A stretch of DNA of 64,000 bases from Dugong dugon. Its lineage: Eukaryota; Chordata; Mammalia; Sirenia; Dugongidae. Within the stretch, counting starts at the first letter, position 1. The number at the start of each line of letters is the position of its first letter. A program made the position numbers and the translations under genes. The notes beneath the pieces were generated by a model. The model was not told the DNA's origin. It searched no databases and saw only the letters and a program-made list of their open reading frames with translations. Below, in pieces: positions 1 through 12,400 of this stretch. The stretch spans positions 137,672,736-137,736,735 of the forward strand of contig CM057463.1 in assembly GCA_030035585.1 (NCBI GenBank), written 5' to 3'.

Positions 1-65
1 CCAATAGGGGATTAAAATCTCTAATACTCAGAATTATCCAAGAGTTAAAGCAAAAGGTGGACAAA
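1..65 (+). pseudogene. L1 ORF1 fragment
   Basis: A short remnant of the N-terminal coding part of L1 ORF1, the RNA-binding chaperone that trimerises through a coiled coil. It aligns with 44,195-44,245. Where the full-length copy has a TAA stop at 44,246-44,248, this copy reads AAA after the same GAC codon. That suggests the stop in the other copy is a point mutation. The fragment ends abruptly in ORF2 sequence. Confidence 0.8.
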
Positions 66-2449
66 AACTGGAGAATTCTACAAAACATTCACGAAGGAGC
101 TTGTACCAGTAATACTCAAGCTACTTCAGAGCATAGAAGAGGAAGCAACACTTCCAAATTCATTCCATGAAGCCAGCATAACGCTGATACCAAAAACAGG
201 TAAAGATGGCACAAAAAAAGAAAATTACAGACTAATATCTCTCAACAATATAGATGCAAAAATTCTGAAGAAAATTCTAGCCAATAGAATTCAGCACCAT
301 ATCAAAAAAATAATACACCACGACCAAGTAGGATTCATACCAGGTATGTAAGTATGGTTCAACATCAGAAAATCAATCAACATAATCCACCACGTAAATA
401 AAAGGAAAGAAAAGAATCACATATCATCTCAACTGACACAGAAAAGGCATTCAACAAAGTCCAACACCCATTCCTGATAAAAACTCTCAATAAAATAGGT
501 ATAGAAGGGAAATTTTGCAACATAATAAAGGGCATCTATGCAAAACCAATGGCCAACATCATTCTTAATGGAGAGAGTCTGAAAAATTTCCCCTTGAGAG
601 CAGGAACAAGACAAAGATGTCCTTTATCACCACTCCTATTTAACATTGTGCTGGAAGTTCTAGCTAGAGCAATAAGGCAAGAAAAAGAAATAAAGGGCAT
701 CCAAATTGGTAATGAAGAACTGAAACTGTCCCTGTTTGCAGATGATATGATACTATACATAAAAAACCCTGAAGACTCAAAGAAATCCGCTAAAACTAAT
801 AGAAAGATTCAGCAGTGTAACAGGATACAAGATAAACATACAAAAATCATTTGGATTCCTATACACCAATAAAGAGAACGATGAAAGGGAAATCAGGAAA
901 ACAATACCATTTAGAATAGTCCCTAAAAAAATAAAATACTTAGGAATGAATCTAACCATGGATGTAAAAGGCCTATCCAAAAAGCTACAAAACACTACTG
1001 CAAGAAACCCAAAGGGATCTACGTAAATGGAAAAACATACCATGCTCATGGATAGGTAGACTTAACATTGTGAAAATGACAATTCTACCCAAAGTAATTT
1101 ACAAATACAATGCAATCCCGTTACAAATACCAACAACATTAATGATGGAAAAACTAATCATTAACTTTATATGGAAAGGAAAGAAGCCCCGAATAAGTAA
1201 AACACTGTTGAAAAAGAAGAATAAAGTTGGAGGACTCACAGTACCTGACCTCAGAACCTACTATACAGCTACGGCAGTCAAAACAGCCTGGTACTGATAC
1301 GACAGATACATTGACCAATGGAACAGAATTGAGAACCCAGATGTAAATCCATCCACCTACGGTCATCTGATCTTTGACAAGGGCCCAAAGTCCATCAAAC
1401 GGGGAAAAGACAGTCTTTTTAACAAATGGTGCTGACAAAACTCGATATCCATCTGCATATAGATGAAACAGGACCCATACCTCACGCCATATACAAAAAC
1501 TAATTCAAAATGGAACAAAGACCTAAATATAAAGCCAGAAACTATGAAGTTCATAGAAGAAAAAATAGGACCAACGCTACAGGCCTTACTACACAACATT
1601 AACAGGATACAAACCATAACCATCAACACACAAACCCCAGAAGATAAGCTAGATAACTGGGATCTTCTAAAAATCAAACACCTATGCTCTTCAAAAGACT
1701 TCACCAAAAGAGTAAAAAGAGAACTTACAGACTGGGAAAAAATTTTTGGACAGTACAAGTCAGACAAAGATCTAATCTCCATAATCTACAAGAAAATCCA
1801 ACACCTCTACAACAAAAAGACAAATAATCCTATTAAAAAATGGGCAAAGGAAATGAACAGACACTTCACCAAAGAAGACATTCAAGCAGCCAGCAGACAC
1901 ATGAGGAAATGCTCAAGCTCACTAGCCTTTAGAGAAATGCAAATTAAAACCACAATGAGATACCATCTCACCCCAGCATTACTGGTACGAATCAAAAACA
2001 CTAGAAATAACAAATGTTGGAGGGGCTGCGGGGAGATCGGAACTCTTATGCACTGCTGGTGGGAATGCAAAATGATACAACCATTTTGGAAAATGATATG
2101 GTGCTTCCTTAGAAAGCTAGAAATAGACATAACATTCAATCCAGCAATCCCACTCCTAGGAATATATCCTAGAGAAATAAGAGTCGTCACTCGAATAGAC
2201 ACATGCACACCTATGTTCACGGCAGCATTGTTAACAGTAGCAAAAAGATGGAAACAACCTAGATGCCCATCAACAGATGAATGGATAAACAAACTATGGT
2301 ACATACACACAGTAGAGTACTATGCAACAAGAAAGAACAATGATGAATCTGTGAAGCATCTCATAACATGGATGAAACTGGAGGACATTATGTTGAGTGA
2401 AATAAGTCAATCACAAAAGGACAAATATTGTATGAGACCTGTATTGTAA
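66..2449 (+). pseudogene. L1 ORF2 (reverse transcriptase and C-terminal part), broken
   Basis: Remnant of L1 ORF2, the endonuclease/reverse transcriptase that carries out target-primed reverse transcription. The endonuclease domain is absent because of the internal deletion. The fingers/palm region starts at about 66, and the catalytic FADD box lies at 735-746. Frames shift several times; a stop at 352 replaces the CAA seen in the full-length copy at 47,236. The last segment, 1463-2449, is one open frame of 328 codons covering the thumb/C-terminal region and the Cys-rich zinc-knuckle-like part near 2014-2080. It cannot make a functional enzyme. Confidence 0.93.
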
Positions 2450-3542
2450 AAACCCATGAAAAAGTTCACACACAAAAAGTAACAATCTTTGTTGGTTACC
2501 AGGGATGGGAAGTGTGGGGGGAAAATACTAAATAGGCAATAGATAAGTGGTTATCTTTGATGAAGGGTGAGACAGTACACAATACTGGGGAAACCAGCAC
2601 ACCTTGTACAAGGAAAGGTCATGGAAGCTCCATAGACACATCCAAACTCCCTGAGGGACTGAATTGCTGGGCAGAGGGCTGTGGGGATCATGATCTTGGG
2701 GAACATCTAGCTCAGTTGGCACAACACAGTTTATAAAGACAATGTTCTACATTCTACCTTGGTGAGTAGCATCTGGGGTCTTAAAAGCCTGTGAGCGGCC
2801 ATCTAAGATACTCCACTGGTCTCATCCCTTCGCGAGCAAGGGAGAATGAAGAGAACAGGATACAAGGAAAAGATTCATCCGAAGGACTACTGGACCACAG
2901 CTACCAAGGCCTCCATCAGACTGAGTCCAGTAGAGCTAGATGGTGCCCAGCTACCACCACTGACTGCTCTGACCGGGATCACAACAGAGGGTTCTGGACA
3001 GAGCTGGAGAAGGATGTGGAACAAAATTCTAACTCACAAAAAAAAAACCAGATTTACTGGCCTAAAGGAGACTGGAGAAACCCCGAGGGTATGGCCCCCA
3101 GACACCCTTTTAGCTCAGTGGTGGAGTCACTTCCAAGATTCACCCTTCAGCTGGGGACTGGACAGCCCCATAAAACCAAATGAGACTAATGAGGCACAGC
3201 AGTCCAGGGACAAGGGCTAGAAGGCAGAAGGGGACAGGAAAGCTGGTGATAGGGAACCCAGCATGTGTACTGTTTAATGAGAAACTATTTTGTTCTGTAA
3301 ACCTTCATCTAAAGTGAGAATAGCGGCACAATTGGGAGAGCATAGTCGATGTCACTGAACTGTGCATGTAGAAATTTTTGAAATGGTGTATCTTTGGCTA
3401 TGTATATTTTCACCAAAAAAAAAAAAAAGAGAGAAGGGAGAGGGTTGACATGTCGTGGTGTTGTTAACCAGTGTCATAAAACAATATGTGTACTACTGTT
3501 TCATGAGTAACTATTTGTTCTGTAAACCTTCACCTGAAGTGC
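2450..3542 (+). other. L1 3' UTR with purine-rich tract and internal A-run
   Basis: Non-coding 3' UTR of the first L1, colinear with 49,349-50,506 of the full-length copy. It holds a G-rich stretch at 2502-2521, an internal A-run at 3415-3428, then about 115 further bases before the real polyadenylation signal. The open frames at 2791-3220 lie inside this UTR and are not conserved as proteins in the sister copy, where a stop and a frameshift interrupt them. Confidence 0.85.
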
Positions 3543-3714
3543 AATAAAAAAAAAAAAAAATCTATAGAGATATACCAATTCCTGTGACTTGGTTTGCATA
3601 TAATTTTCCATAGAAGAGAAATATAATATTAAAGTGGCTGCTAAGATCTTTAAATACTCTATAGTTTTAATAATGTATAAAATGCTATAATGTAAATGTA
3701 AAATAAGACATAAT

Positions 3715-4215
3715 ATACCATCAAATTAAAAAGGTATTGGAGACTTGGGAAAAAGATATTTGCCACATGTATGACAGGCAAAAGAATTTTTATCCCTGAT
3801 ATATGTGTGTATGAGTATGTGAATGCGTATATTATTTACAAGTCAATAAGAAGTACTCATGAGAAAAATGGGAAAGCACCATAACAGAGCAATTTACATA
3901 TACAACTAAGTTGAAAACACAAATTCTAAAACAAGTAGATATCATTTCTGTTATTTAGAAAATGCTGAAACGAATGTTAACCAGTGTTAATCAGGGTGTA
4001 AGTAAACAGGCATATTTAATCTCCGCTAGTGGCAGTATAGATTCATTCAACTTTTCTGAAGAAACTTAGTCATACATTTGCATACCATTATCTAACAATT
4101 CAAATTCTAGAAATGTATAAGGGTATAATCAGAAACATGTTTAAAGACGTGTATAATAGACACACATTATTGGCTTATTAATGGTTTAAAATATTAGAAA
4201 ATATCATGGAGAATA
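3715..4215 (+). mobile_element. Old L1 ORF2 3' fragment
   Basis: Diverged L1 ORF2 C-terminal sequence: phrases such as 'gggaaaaagatatttgcca' near 3747 and the motif order up to 'ctagaaatgtataagggta' near 4110 match L1 ORF2. Frames are fully broken. It lies just downstream of the younger L1 but is more decayed, so it is an independent insertion. Confidence 0.7.
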
Positions 4216-4335
4216 TATCTTTTTAACAGCTGGTACAAATTTTCCTTTTTACAGAGGAACCCACCATTGTTGAAAACATGCAAATGTAATGAAAAAGTAG
4301 AGTAGAAAATTTTTTTTTAATCATATGGATATGTA

Positions 4336-4549
4336 TTTGTTGTTGTTGCTAGTAGCCTTCAAGTATATTCCAACTCATGGCAACCTCAAGTGTGCAAAGT
4401 AGAACTGCTCCATAGGGTTTTCAAGGCTATGACCTCTCAGAAGCAGATTACCAGGCCTTACTTCTGAGGTGCCTCTGGGTGGGTTTGAACTGCCAACCTT
4501 TGTGTTATTAACTAGCACTTAACCATTTATGTAACCTAGGGACTCCTGG
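4336..4549 (-). mobile_element. Afrotherian tRNA-derived SINE (long-body variant)
   Basis: Reads antisense: an LTR-free element starting with the (GTT)n tail, then the RTE-like 3' end, then a body with 'caggccttacttctgaggtgcctctgggtgggtttgaactgcc', ending at the tRNA-like head near 4549. The same variant occurs at 24,190, 28,318 and 54,158. It is diverged. Confidence 0.85.
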
Positions 4550-4612
4550 ATATCCATTTAACTCAGCACCATTTATTAAATAATGTTATTATTTAGCTCA
4601 ATATCCAGAATA

Positions 4613-4778
4613 CCAAACCAGTTTCTGTTGAGTCAATTCTAACTCACAGTAACCCTATAAGACACAGTAGAACTGCCCCACAGAGTTTCCAAGGCTATAA
4701 ATCTTTATGGAAGCAAACTGCCACATCATTCTCCTGCAGAGGGACTTAACAAATTAACTGCATCACCAGGGATCCTCG
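4613..4778 (-). mobile_element. Afrotherian SINE with target duplication
   Basis: Antisense SINE copy with the conserved 'cctataagacacagtagaactgcccc' block and a tRNA-like head at its right end. It is flanked by a perfect 12-bp duplication, ATATCCAGAATA, at 4601-4612 and 4779-4790, which fixes its borders. Confidence 0.92.
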
Positions 4779-5070
4779 ATATCCAGAATAAGATATTCAA
4801 TTTAAAGACTGAAGGAGAGTAAATAAATACTAGGCTGAGTTATATGAAAAAGTAAAGAAATTCCCTGGAAATCTCATGGAAAATAAAGGAGAAAAGTGGA
4901 GCTGAAACAAAATAATACAGTAAAAAGATTGAATTAATATCTACAACTAATTTCTCTGTTCCATTTATCTTGCTTTATTTAGTGTAAATTAATAATTGGC
5001 CTAGTTTTAAACATCAAAATTAGAAACTCTGAAATTTCGGGACTATCTTTTCTGCCTATGTACCTACTGT

Positions 5071-5586
5071 CATAGATTGAATTGTGTTCCCCAAAAATAT
5101 ATGTCAACTTAGCTAGGCCATGATTCCCAGTATTGTGTGATTGTCTGCCATCTTCTCATCTGATGTGATTTTGCTATGTGTTGTAAATCCTGCCTCTATG
5201 ATGTTAATGAGGCAGGATTAGAGACAGTTATATTAATGAGGCAAGACTCAATCTACAAGATTAAGTTGTGTTTTAGGCCAGTCTCATTTGAGATGTACAA
5301 GAAAGAAGTGAGCCAAGAGGCATGGGGACCTCATATCACCAAGAAAGAAGAGCCAGGAGAACAGTGCATCCTTTGGACCCGGGGTCCCTATGCTGAGAAG
5401 CTCCTCACCCAGGAAAGATTGATGGCAAGGACCTTCCTCCAGAGCCGACAGAGAGAAAGTCTCCGCCTGGAGCTGGTACCTTGAATTCAGACTTCTAGCC
5501 AACTAGACTGTGAGAGAATAAGTTTCTCTTAGTTAAAGCCATCCACCTGTGGTATGTCTGTTATAGCAACACTAGGTAACTAAGAT
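5071..5586 (+). mobile_element. Solo LTR, ERVL-MaLR-like
   Basis: About 515 bp beginning 'tgtcatagattgaattgtg..' and ending '..caacactaggtaactaag', the typical shape of mammalian MaLR LTRs. The middle includes a 'tttggacccggggtccc' block. No internal gag/pol follows, so it is a solitary LTR. The open frame at 5176-5484 inside it is not a gene. Part of the sequence is shared with 13,500-13,650, so both come from one family. Confidence 0.75.
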
Positions 5587-7143
5587 ACCTACTTACCAAT
5601 GAAATGAGACCCTAAGAAAATCTCTCCTATTGCTGCCATATTTGCAAATATATTTAAAACTGCTTTTGCTACGATGAACTAAAGCAGACGTATTTTTAAG
5701 AAAACATGTTGAGTCAACTCCCGTAATAGCTTTAAGAAAAATTTGTATGGTAAGATTCTCTCTAGATATAAAGCTATTACATCTTCTGCATTTTTTAAAA
5801 GTTACTCATAAGATGTGGTATCGTTAAAGTTTTCCCAGTTTCTTATAAGTTCAATCCATAAAATAAATTCAAGAGTTTGAAAAACACATTCTTCTTAGTA
5901 TTTCCTTGTGGATGTGTGTGTGAGTGATATCTGAGGCATTATTTATTGTTAGGAGTAATCATGTTGTGATCTACTAAGAATTTAAGAAACTATTCATAGG
6001 TCCGGTTTACAAAGAGATAAGAGAACTATTGTCCAAATCAGTTCTTGTCTTCACAATAGAAGACATACTTTATCTTACTGAGGAAGGATTGAACACATCA
6101 CTAGAAGCCATAACTAATGTTTTCAAAGAATGAGCTATAAGGAGGAATTCTAACGCTCTTTTTACTTCTAGGCTCCAGCTTCTTTGTAAACATAATGTAT
6201 GTATATAGTATTTTTAGCATTTCTTTGACAAAACGACATTTTATCACTTACTCTATGAAATATTAGTAAACACTCTGTACCACACTGTGTAATGAAGAAA
6301 GCACAGTCTTCCCTTAGAATGGAAAAATTTTCATCACAAACACAGTCAAGTTGAAAGAGACAAATGGTCACTGAACCTATCTTATGTCATTTTATAACTT
6401 TATCCAGAGACAAAGATAAACAAAAAAAATCATTGTGTCTTGTTAACAAATTAGAGATTATTAATCACTCTGACCATCAATTATTTTCCTCCTAGCTTTT
6501 AAAGATACAAACAACTTAACAGAAGATGGAACATTAAACTTCATCAAGCTGATAAATCTGTTCTTGAAAGTAAATATCTGCCAGTATTTTCAGAAAGTAT
6601 GTATAAACGCTGTATATAATCAAACAATATAAGTGTGCAAAAATACATGAAGGCTAAGGATACGTATTCATACTATGAAGAAGTTATACTGAAAAAATAT
6701 CTTGTTTGCCAAGTGGAAAAGAATACAAACACACCTCATCATTTTTTCTTCTCTGTCTCTAGTTTGAATCCCAGATAAGATAATTTTCAAGAAAGGTAAT
6801 GAGCTACTAAATGTCACCACAATTTCACCATGCCAGCATACTGAAATAATTGAAGCTATCAGTTTGGAAGTATGGTTATCTTTATAAGTAAGTTGGAGAA
6901 CTTTATTTTTTACTCTCCTGCCTATTTTGGGGGAAAAAAATGAATTGAGGTTCAGTGCATTTTAGCTACAGACTGTTACATTATTAGTGGTGAAAACACA
7001 TTAAATCATTTTCAGATTGCATCATAAATTAGAAAGAAAGGGATATATTGAGTTAACTTTTTTTCCAACTATTACAATGTTCTTGGCTTCTTGAACCACA
7101 TCTTTATTCTAAGATGTAGTTTAAGGTTTCCTCTGTAGTTTAA
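5587..7143. other. Unclassified AT-rich sequence
   Basis: About 1.6 kb of AT-rich DNA without a recognisable gene, exon or interspersed repeat. The open frames in it are short and have no visible motif. Confidence 0.5.
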
Positions 7144-7221
7144 AAGGAAGGAAGGATGGAAGGGAGGAAGGGAGAAAGGGAGGAAGGGAATGTGGAGGGA
7201 GCGAGGAGGGAAGAAAGGAAA
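7144..7221 (+). repeat. (GGAA/GGGA)n purine microsatellite
   Basis: An imperfect GGAAGGGA-type simple repeat directly before the tail end of an antisense SINE. It may have grown from that element's tail. The open frame starting at 7156 is a translation of this repeat. Confidence 0.9.
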
Positions 7222-7569
7222 ACCTTGTTGTCCTTGTTGTCATTATCTGCCATCAAGTCAGCCCCAACCCATGGTGACCTTATGCACAACAAAACAAAAC
7301 ATTGTGCAGTCCTGCACCATCACCATGATCAGTTGCAGATCAGACCATTGTAATCCATAGGGTTTCATTGGTTAATTTTTGAAAGTAGATCACTATGCCT
7401 TTCTTCCAAGTCTGTGTTAGTCTGAAAGCTCCACTGAGACCTGTTCAGCATCATAACACCCAAGTCTCCATTGAAAGATGAGTGGTGGCTGAGCTTAAGG
7501 TTCATTGGTGAGGAATCAAATCCAGGTCTCCCACATGGAGAATTCTACCAGTGAATTTACCAGTGTCTT
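7222..7569 (-). mobile_element. tRNA-Gly-like SINE with RTE-like tail
   Basis: On the minus strand the head (7568 down to 7505) reads 'cactggtagaattctcc' followed by 'tgggagacctgg' and 'tttgattcct', closely resembling the A-box to B-box part of tRNA-Gly. The body has 'agactaacacagact' and a 'gatggtgcaggactgca' block near the 3' end, as in RTE 3' ends. It differs from the common SINE in this window and shares its body with 8511-8712. Confidence 0.75.
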
Positions 7570-8510
7570 GGTTTCATTAAATCTTCTCTTCATTCAACTA
7601 CATCACTGTGAATTGTAAAACTGAAACTCTCAAAATATGTTTTGAATTTTGAAGAACATTTTTATTTGTTAAAATTCAGACCTCAAGACTTTTTATTGAA
7701 ACTAGATTTGTTTTCTAAAAAAAAAGTATTGAGGAAACAAATATAACTAATTTTTAATTAGAAATTCAAATCCCGTGCTGTCATGGTTTTCTAAATATAA
7801 CTTGTTTTTCTGTCATGAGCAGTACTCTATCACTAATTAATCACCAAACATTCATTTTTCAATCATTATAGAAGGAATCATGGGAAAATATAGACTGTAA
7901 TATACTAAAATATTCAAAAGTTCTGAAATCTCAGAAACTAAAAAGAGATGGCAAGTAAGTGAGCTATAAAAAGTAGAATTATTTTTTATCTTCAGAAAAT
8001 AAATAACAAACTTCACACAAAGTCAAAAGTCTAGATGTGTTTCTTGACAGTGTAGCTCTACCTTTGTGTTTCAATTTCCCAAAGATGTTTTAAATATATT
8101 TTGTATATTGATATTTATACTGGAATCTATCTTTATATTCAGGCAGCACTACACAGAGATTCATACAGGAAAATGGAATTCAAATATCTCTCTCTCTGTC
8201 TGTCTCTATTTTCCTCCCTCCTCTTTTTCTCAGTTTTGAGGACACTTTTTCAATGTTTAAAAATGTAAGTTGCACTTAATCTATTAGACTAAGATAGTAA
8301 CCTATGTATATATACAGCCTTTGCAATAACTAAACTTAGTTGGAGTTTTACCGTGAATTAGACATTGAGTTAACCTTTTCAAAACCCAATATTTTTTGCC
8401 TTGAATTTTTTGTTGATGCCATGTGTTTTCATTAACGGAAGAATGATGAATCATTGAGTGTTGTTGAATTCTTGGTAGGTAATATGGATTTTGTTTTTTT
8501 GGGTTTTTTT
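7570..8510. other. Unclassified AT-rich sequence
   Basis: No gene or clear repeat family seen. It contains a CT-rich simple stretch at about 8187-8232 and a T/G-rich run at 8490-8511 that probably belongs to the tail of the next SINE. Confidence 0.45.
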
Positions 8511-8712
8511 GCCCCCTCCAACAGTCCTGCTATTCATAAGGTTTTCACTAGCCAATTTTTTTCAGATGTAGACTGCCAAGTCCTTCTTCATAGTCTGTGT
8601 TAGTCTGGAAGCTCTGCTGAAACCTGTCCACCAAGAGTGACCCTGCTGGTATTTGAAATACCAGTAGCAAACCTTCCAGTATCACAGCAAAACGTAAGCC
8701 ACCACACTATGT
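8511..8712 (-). mobile_element. SINE related to the tRNA-Gly-like copy
   Basis: Antisense element sharing the body block 'tctgtgttagtctg.aagct' with 7222-7569. The head (right end) is degenerate. It directly abuts the RTE copy on the opposite strand. Confidence 0.65.
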
Positions 8713-9409
8713 ATGGCAAATGAAATGTGCGAAGACCTGGAGATACACAACCAAAAGGGAAGAATATCTCAGCATTTCTAAAGCTGAAAGAACTGGAGAA
8801 AAAATTCAGACCTCAAGTTGTATATTGAAAGATTCTATGGAGAAAATACTAAATGACATAGGAAGCGTCAAAAGAAGATGGAAGGAATACACAGAGTCAC
8901 TACCAAAAATAATTTGTTGCTGTTCTACAATTTCAGGAGGTAACATAAGATCAAGAACCAATGGTACTGAAGGAAAAGGTACAAGCTGCACTGACGGCAT
9001 TGGTGAGAAACCAGGCTCCAGGAATTCACAAGATACCAACTGAGATGTTTCAACAAATGAATGTGGCACTGGAGGTGCTCACTCATCTATGTCAAGAAAT
9101 TTGGAAGACAGCTTCCTGGTCAACCAACTGGAAGAGATCCATATTTGTACCCATTCCAAAGAAAGGTGATCCAACAGAATGCAGAAATTATTGAAAGCCT
9201 TCATTAATATTACACACAGGTAAAATTTTGCTGAAGATCATTTAAAAGCAGTTGCAGCCGTACATCAACAGGGAACTGCCAGAAATTCAAGCTGGATTCA
9301 AACATAGCAACGATTGTGAGGATGGCACAGGACCAGGCAGTGTTTCATTTTTTTGTGCATAGGTTGCTATGAGTTGGAACCAACTCGACCGCACCTAACA
9401 ACAAAAACC
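8713..9409 (+). mobile_element. RTE LINE with internal deletion
   Basis: An RTE-type (BovB-like) LINE. Bases 8720-9040 cover the linker between endonuclease and reverse transcriptase (RRWKEYTESL motif near 8875). Bases 8961-9194 encode the start of the RT (APGIHKIPTEMF, IFVPIPKKGDPTECRNY). At about 9300 the frame reaches the ELPEIQAGF motif and then jumps directly to the RTE 3' terminus ('gattgtgaggatggcacagg'), so most of the RT, including the catalytic YADD, is missing. It ends with 'cctaacaacaaaaacc' instead of a poly-A tail. It is non-autonomous and broken by stops. Confidence 0.85.
8961..9194 (+). pseudogene. RTE reverse transcriptase N-terminal remnant
   Basis: An open frame of 77 codons carrying the start of the RTE reverse transcriptase domain. 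Recognisable motifs are NQAPGIHKIPTEMF and WKRSIFVPIPKKGDPTECRNY, both conserved in BovB/RTE elements. The catalytic palm is absent because of the internal deletion at about 9300. Confidence 0.8.
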
Positions 9410-12400
9410 AACAATCCTACTCTCCGAGTCCTGAGGGACAGACGTTGTTGCACTGATCCTACCGGAGATACCCCCTACAGTCCAGAGGGACATAAAGTGT
9501 CCCAAAGGAAAATTTTCAGAATTTCTCTTTCTCCTATCAAAAATGTACACACCTCACAGAACACCCTGTAGAAACACTAATTTGTGGCATATGCTTTTGT
9601 TTTGTTTTGTTTTGTTTTTGTTTCAGTCATAAAAGCCCCTGCCTTGCAGCAGCATGCACTCTCGGTGGGAAAGCAGCTTCCTAATGAGCCCGAGAGGTGG
9701 AAAAAGCGAATAAGCAACAATATATACCAAAGATCATAAAAGGGAAGCTGTAAGAGCCTTCCAATATCTGAAGGGTTTTCTCATAAAAAGTAAGAATAAC
9801 TAGAGAGAGAGACAGTTTTATACACCAAAAGAAATTACTTCCTAACAAATTAAGATTTTCAAGAAGGAAATAGAATATTTTTAAAAGCTTCTCGTTACGG
9901 AGTTTATAAAGCAAAGGCCAATTTAAAATACTATAGCAAAAGAGTCAAGGACCCCTTAGAGAAAGGACAAAAGAGGTGAATCTCTTCTCTACATGAGATT
10001 GTATTATTCTAGTGTTAACAGGCTTACAGGAAAGATTCTTGAGTAGATGAATAAAATAACTGAGAAAAAATATCTGTTCTATAAATTACCAACTTCACAA
10101 ATGATAAAGAAGCAATAGGAAAAGTAGAGTCATGGAATAAACACCCAACTACCCTTTGAAGAGACATGTAGGGAAGACAAACTTAATAGTAAGAGTTTAG
10201 TTAAAAAGCGAGCAGTAAAAGAGACATATCCAGCAGGGACTCAAGGGGTAACTAAACCAAGCAAGGATAAAATCCTTGCCCTCAAAGAGGTAATTGTGAA
10301 CCTGAACAGACACAGAAAATCAAGTATTATCGCCATGTTTGAGATTAAGGTATGTCAGCCCACAGGCTATATGTACCAAAACTCTTTCTGCAAAGAGTGA
10401 GTGCAATGGTCAAACATCACTTTACTTACCTGCCAGCACATCTTATCAATATCTCAGAGAGAATACATAGAAATTCAAACTTCGGCTGTGTTTTCTGCCA
10501 TGTGATGTGTCACTACATCTTCAATAGTCAGGAATTAGTCCGTTGTGCTAACTGTGCCTTGAGAAGGCAGAGGGTGACAGCCTTCTCAGGATTAGTGGTC
10601 AATCTTCTCTGTTTCTCCTTGACAGGCTTCTCCCTCTCCACCTTTAGGAGTAAAGTATTAACACTTTGCACAGCTTTCCTAAAGGAATCCTGTGTCTCTG
10701 GTCACAGTATCTAGTCTATTTATTTACGTTTCACCTATCGAGGATTAAGACTTACCCATGATCTCAGGCCTTGAGAACTAAAAGTCTGCTCCAGGCTAGG
10801 GCTCCAACTATACTATTTATAACTACAAAACAAGACAGCTGTACTGATTTTATAGGGGTTAGGCAATATAGAGTTTCAAATATCTAAAAAGTTTCTCATT
10901 AACTAATTAGTACAACCAGTGTGATAAGCAGTCCCAAACCCTTAATATCAATATTTGAGAACAAATAAGGCTTTTCCCCCACTATAAGCAATATATTTAG
11001 TTTGAAGTGGTACCATAGAGTGAGGAAGAATAGTATATTGACTACTTTTCACCTTTCATAATAGCATCAACAATGCAAGCCAAAAATCCTTATCTACTAA
11101 AAATCTTTATTCAGGTATTTAAGGGTGAAATGATATAATCCCAGTTTTATTTTAAAATATTTCAAGAACAAAAAAAAGAGAAAGTATGGGAGATAAATGA
11201 AACAAGAATTACATCTGTTGATGATTGTGGAAGCTTGGTGATGACTACACAAGAATTCATTATACTGTTCTTTCTACTTGCTGTATTTTTGAGAGCTTTT
11301 AAAATGAACAATAAACAAAAACAAAGAATAAAAATACCGACATTAATCTGCCTGTTTTCTGTTTGGTTCCTACCTTTAGCTTCCTCACTGAATCCCTAAG
11401 GAAAAGTCCAGTTCATACAAAAGTAAAAATAAAAACTCAGAAATACTTCTGGACTGACGACAGAAAAGAAATATTCTGATGCTACTTGCAAATTCAGTTT
11501 TCCACTCTAAAGATTAGGTAATAATGGAGACAGAGGAGGGAAATAAACAAAGTGGAGGATAAATTGACATGAGAGAGGAATATCTAAAGAAAATGGGGTC
11601 TTCAAAGGGGGAGAGGGAAGAAGAACCTAAGTTCTAAATTGTCCTTAAAAAGGTCAATCTCTCCTCACTCCCTCACCCCTGTGGCCCCATCACTTGAGGA
11701 GAAGCTTCCATCCAACAGTCCTGATCAGAGAGAGTCAACCTGGATACCTTTGGGTGGCTGGTGTCACAAAAAGATATTGTTTAGCTCCCAAACAAGGTAC
11801 AATAAACAAACCAGCAGAAAATATCTCATTCAGGCAGTATCAATACAACAGACATTCTTACAGGAGGAGTTATGCACAATTAGAATGTTTTGTTTCTTTC
11901 AGATTTCTGATAATGAATTTGCTTTGAGGGAAGTTGAGAGCTTAACTCTCCAAATTTTAATGCAATGGGAGATGTTTTTTAAAAATTCCTATAAGACCTA
12001 GGAAGTTCAAGCAAGGGACAAAGCTTGTATTTCTCATTACATTCATTTTAAATAAGAGAAGTACCAAATATTTTAAATGCCATTATTAGAATACTTACTA
12101 AAAGATCCACAAAACAACCAATTGTGTAACTTTCTCCAGAAAGAAAAATCAAGTGCTGTAGTCTCTCTAGAACTGACAAATAGACACTTGCTCAAGAATT
12201 CAAGAAATGCTTTCTCCACAAGAGTCTACTATCCATTGCATTTGCCATTCTTTGTTGTAGGTTTGTAGTATTCCAATTATAATTCTCCTTATAATTTACA
12301 TTTGAAAGCCCATACTACTACACGTTCACTAGTTGGTTCAAATTTTTCTACATAAGAATTATCTTGTTAAATTCCAATTTCACTCTAGGTAATTCTAAAT

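Larger units (their letters stand above)
1..3560 (+). mobile_element. L1 LINE, internally deleted, 5' end outside window
   Basis: This is an L1 retrotransposon that enters from beyond the left edge. Bases 1-65 match the ORF1 region found at about 44,195-44,245 in the full-length copy of this window. From about 66 the sequence continues as ORF2 reverse transcriptase, matching 46,955 onward, so about 2.7 kb is missing. The reverse transcriptase, ORF2 C-terminus, a 1.1 kb 3' UTR, an AATAAA at 3543-3548 and a terminal A-run to 3560 follow in order. It is clearly the same family as 43,394-50,526 but carries stops and frameshifts. The left target duplication cannot be seen. Confidence 0.95.

Noticed and set aside
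55..75. L1 junction as a spliced L1 RNA product
   Set aside because: No GT/AG consensus at the join; a deletion fits better.
2791..3220. Two overlapping 124-130 codon frames
   Set aside because: They lie in the L1 3' UTR; the sister copy at 49,790-50,090 has a stop and a frameshift in the same frame, and the 22 kb copy differs again.
5176..5484. 102-codon frame
   Set aside because: Completely inside a solo LTR.
10352..10714. 120-codon frame in unclassified DNA
   Set aside because: No domain, no splice or polyadenylation context, and base composition like its surroundings.
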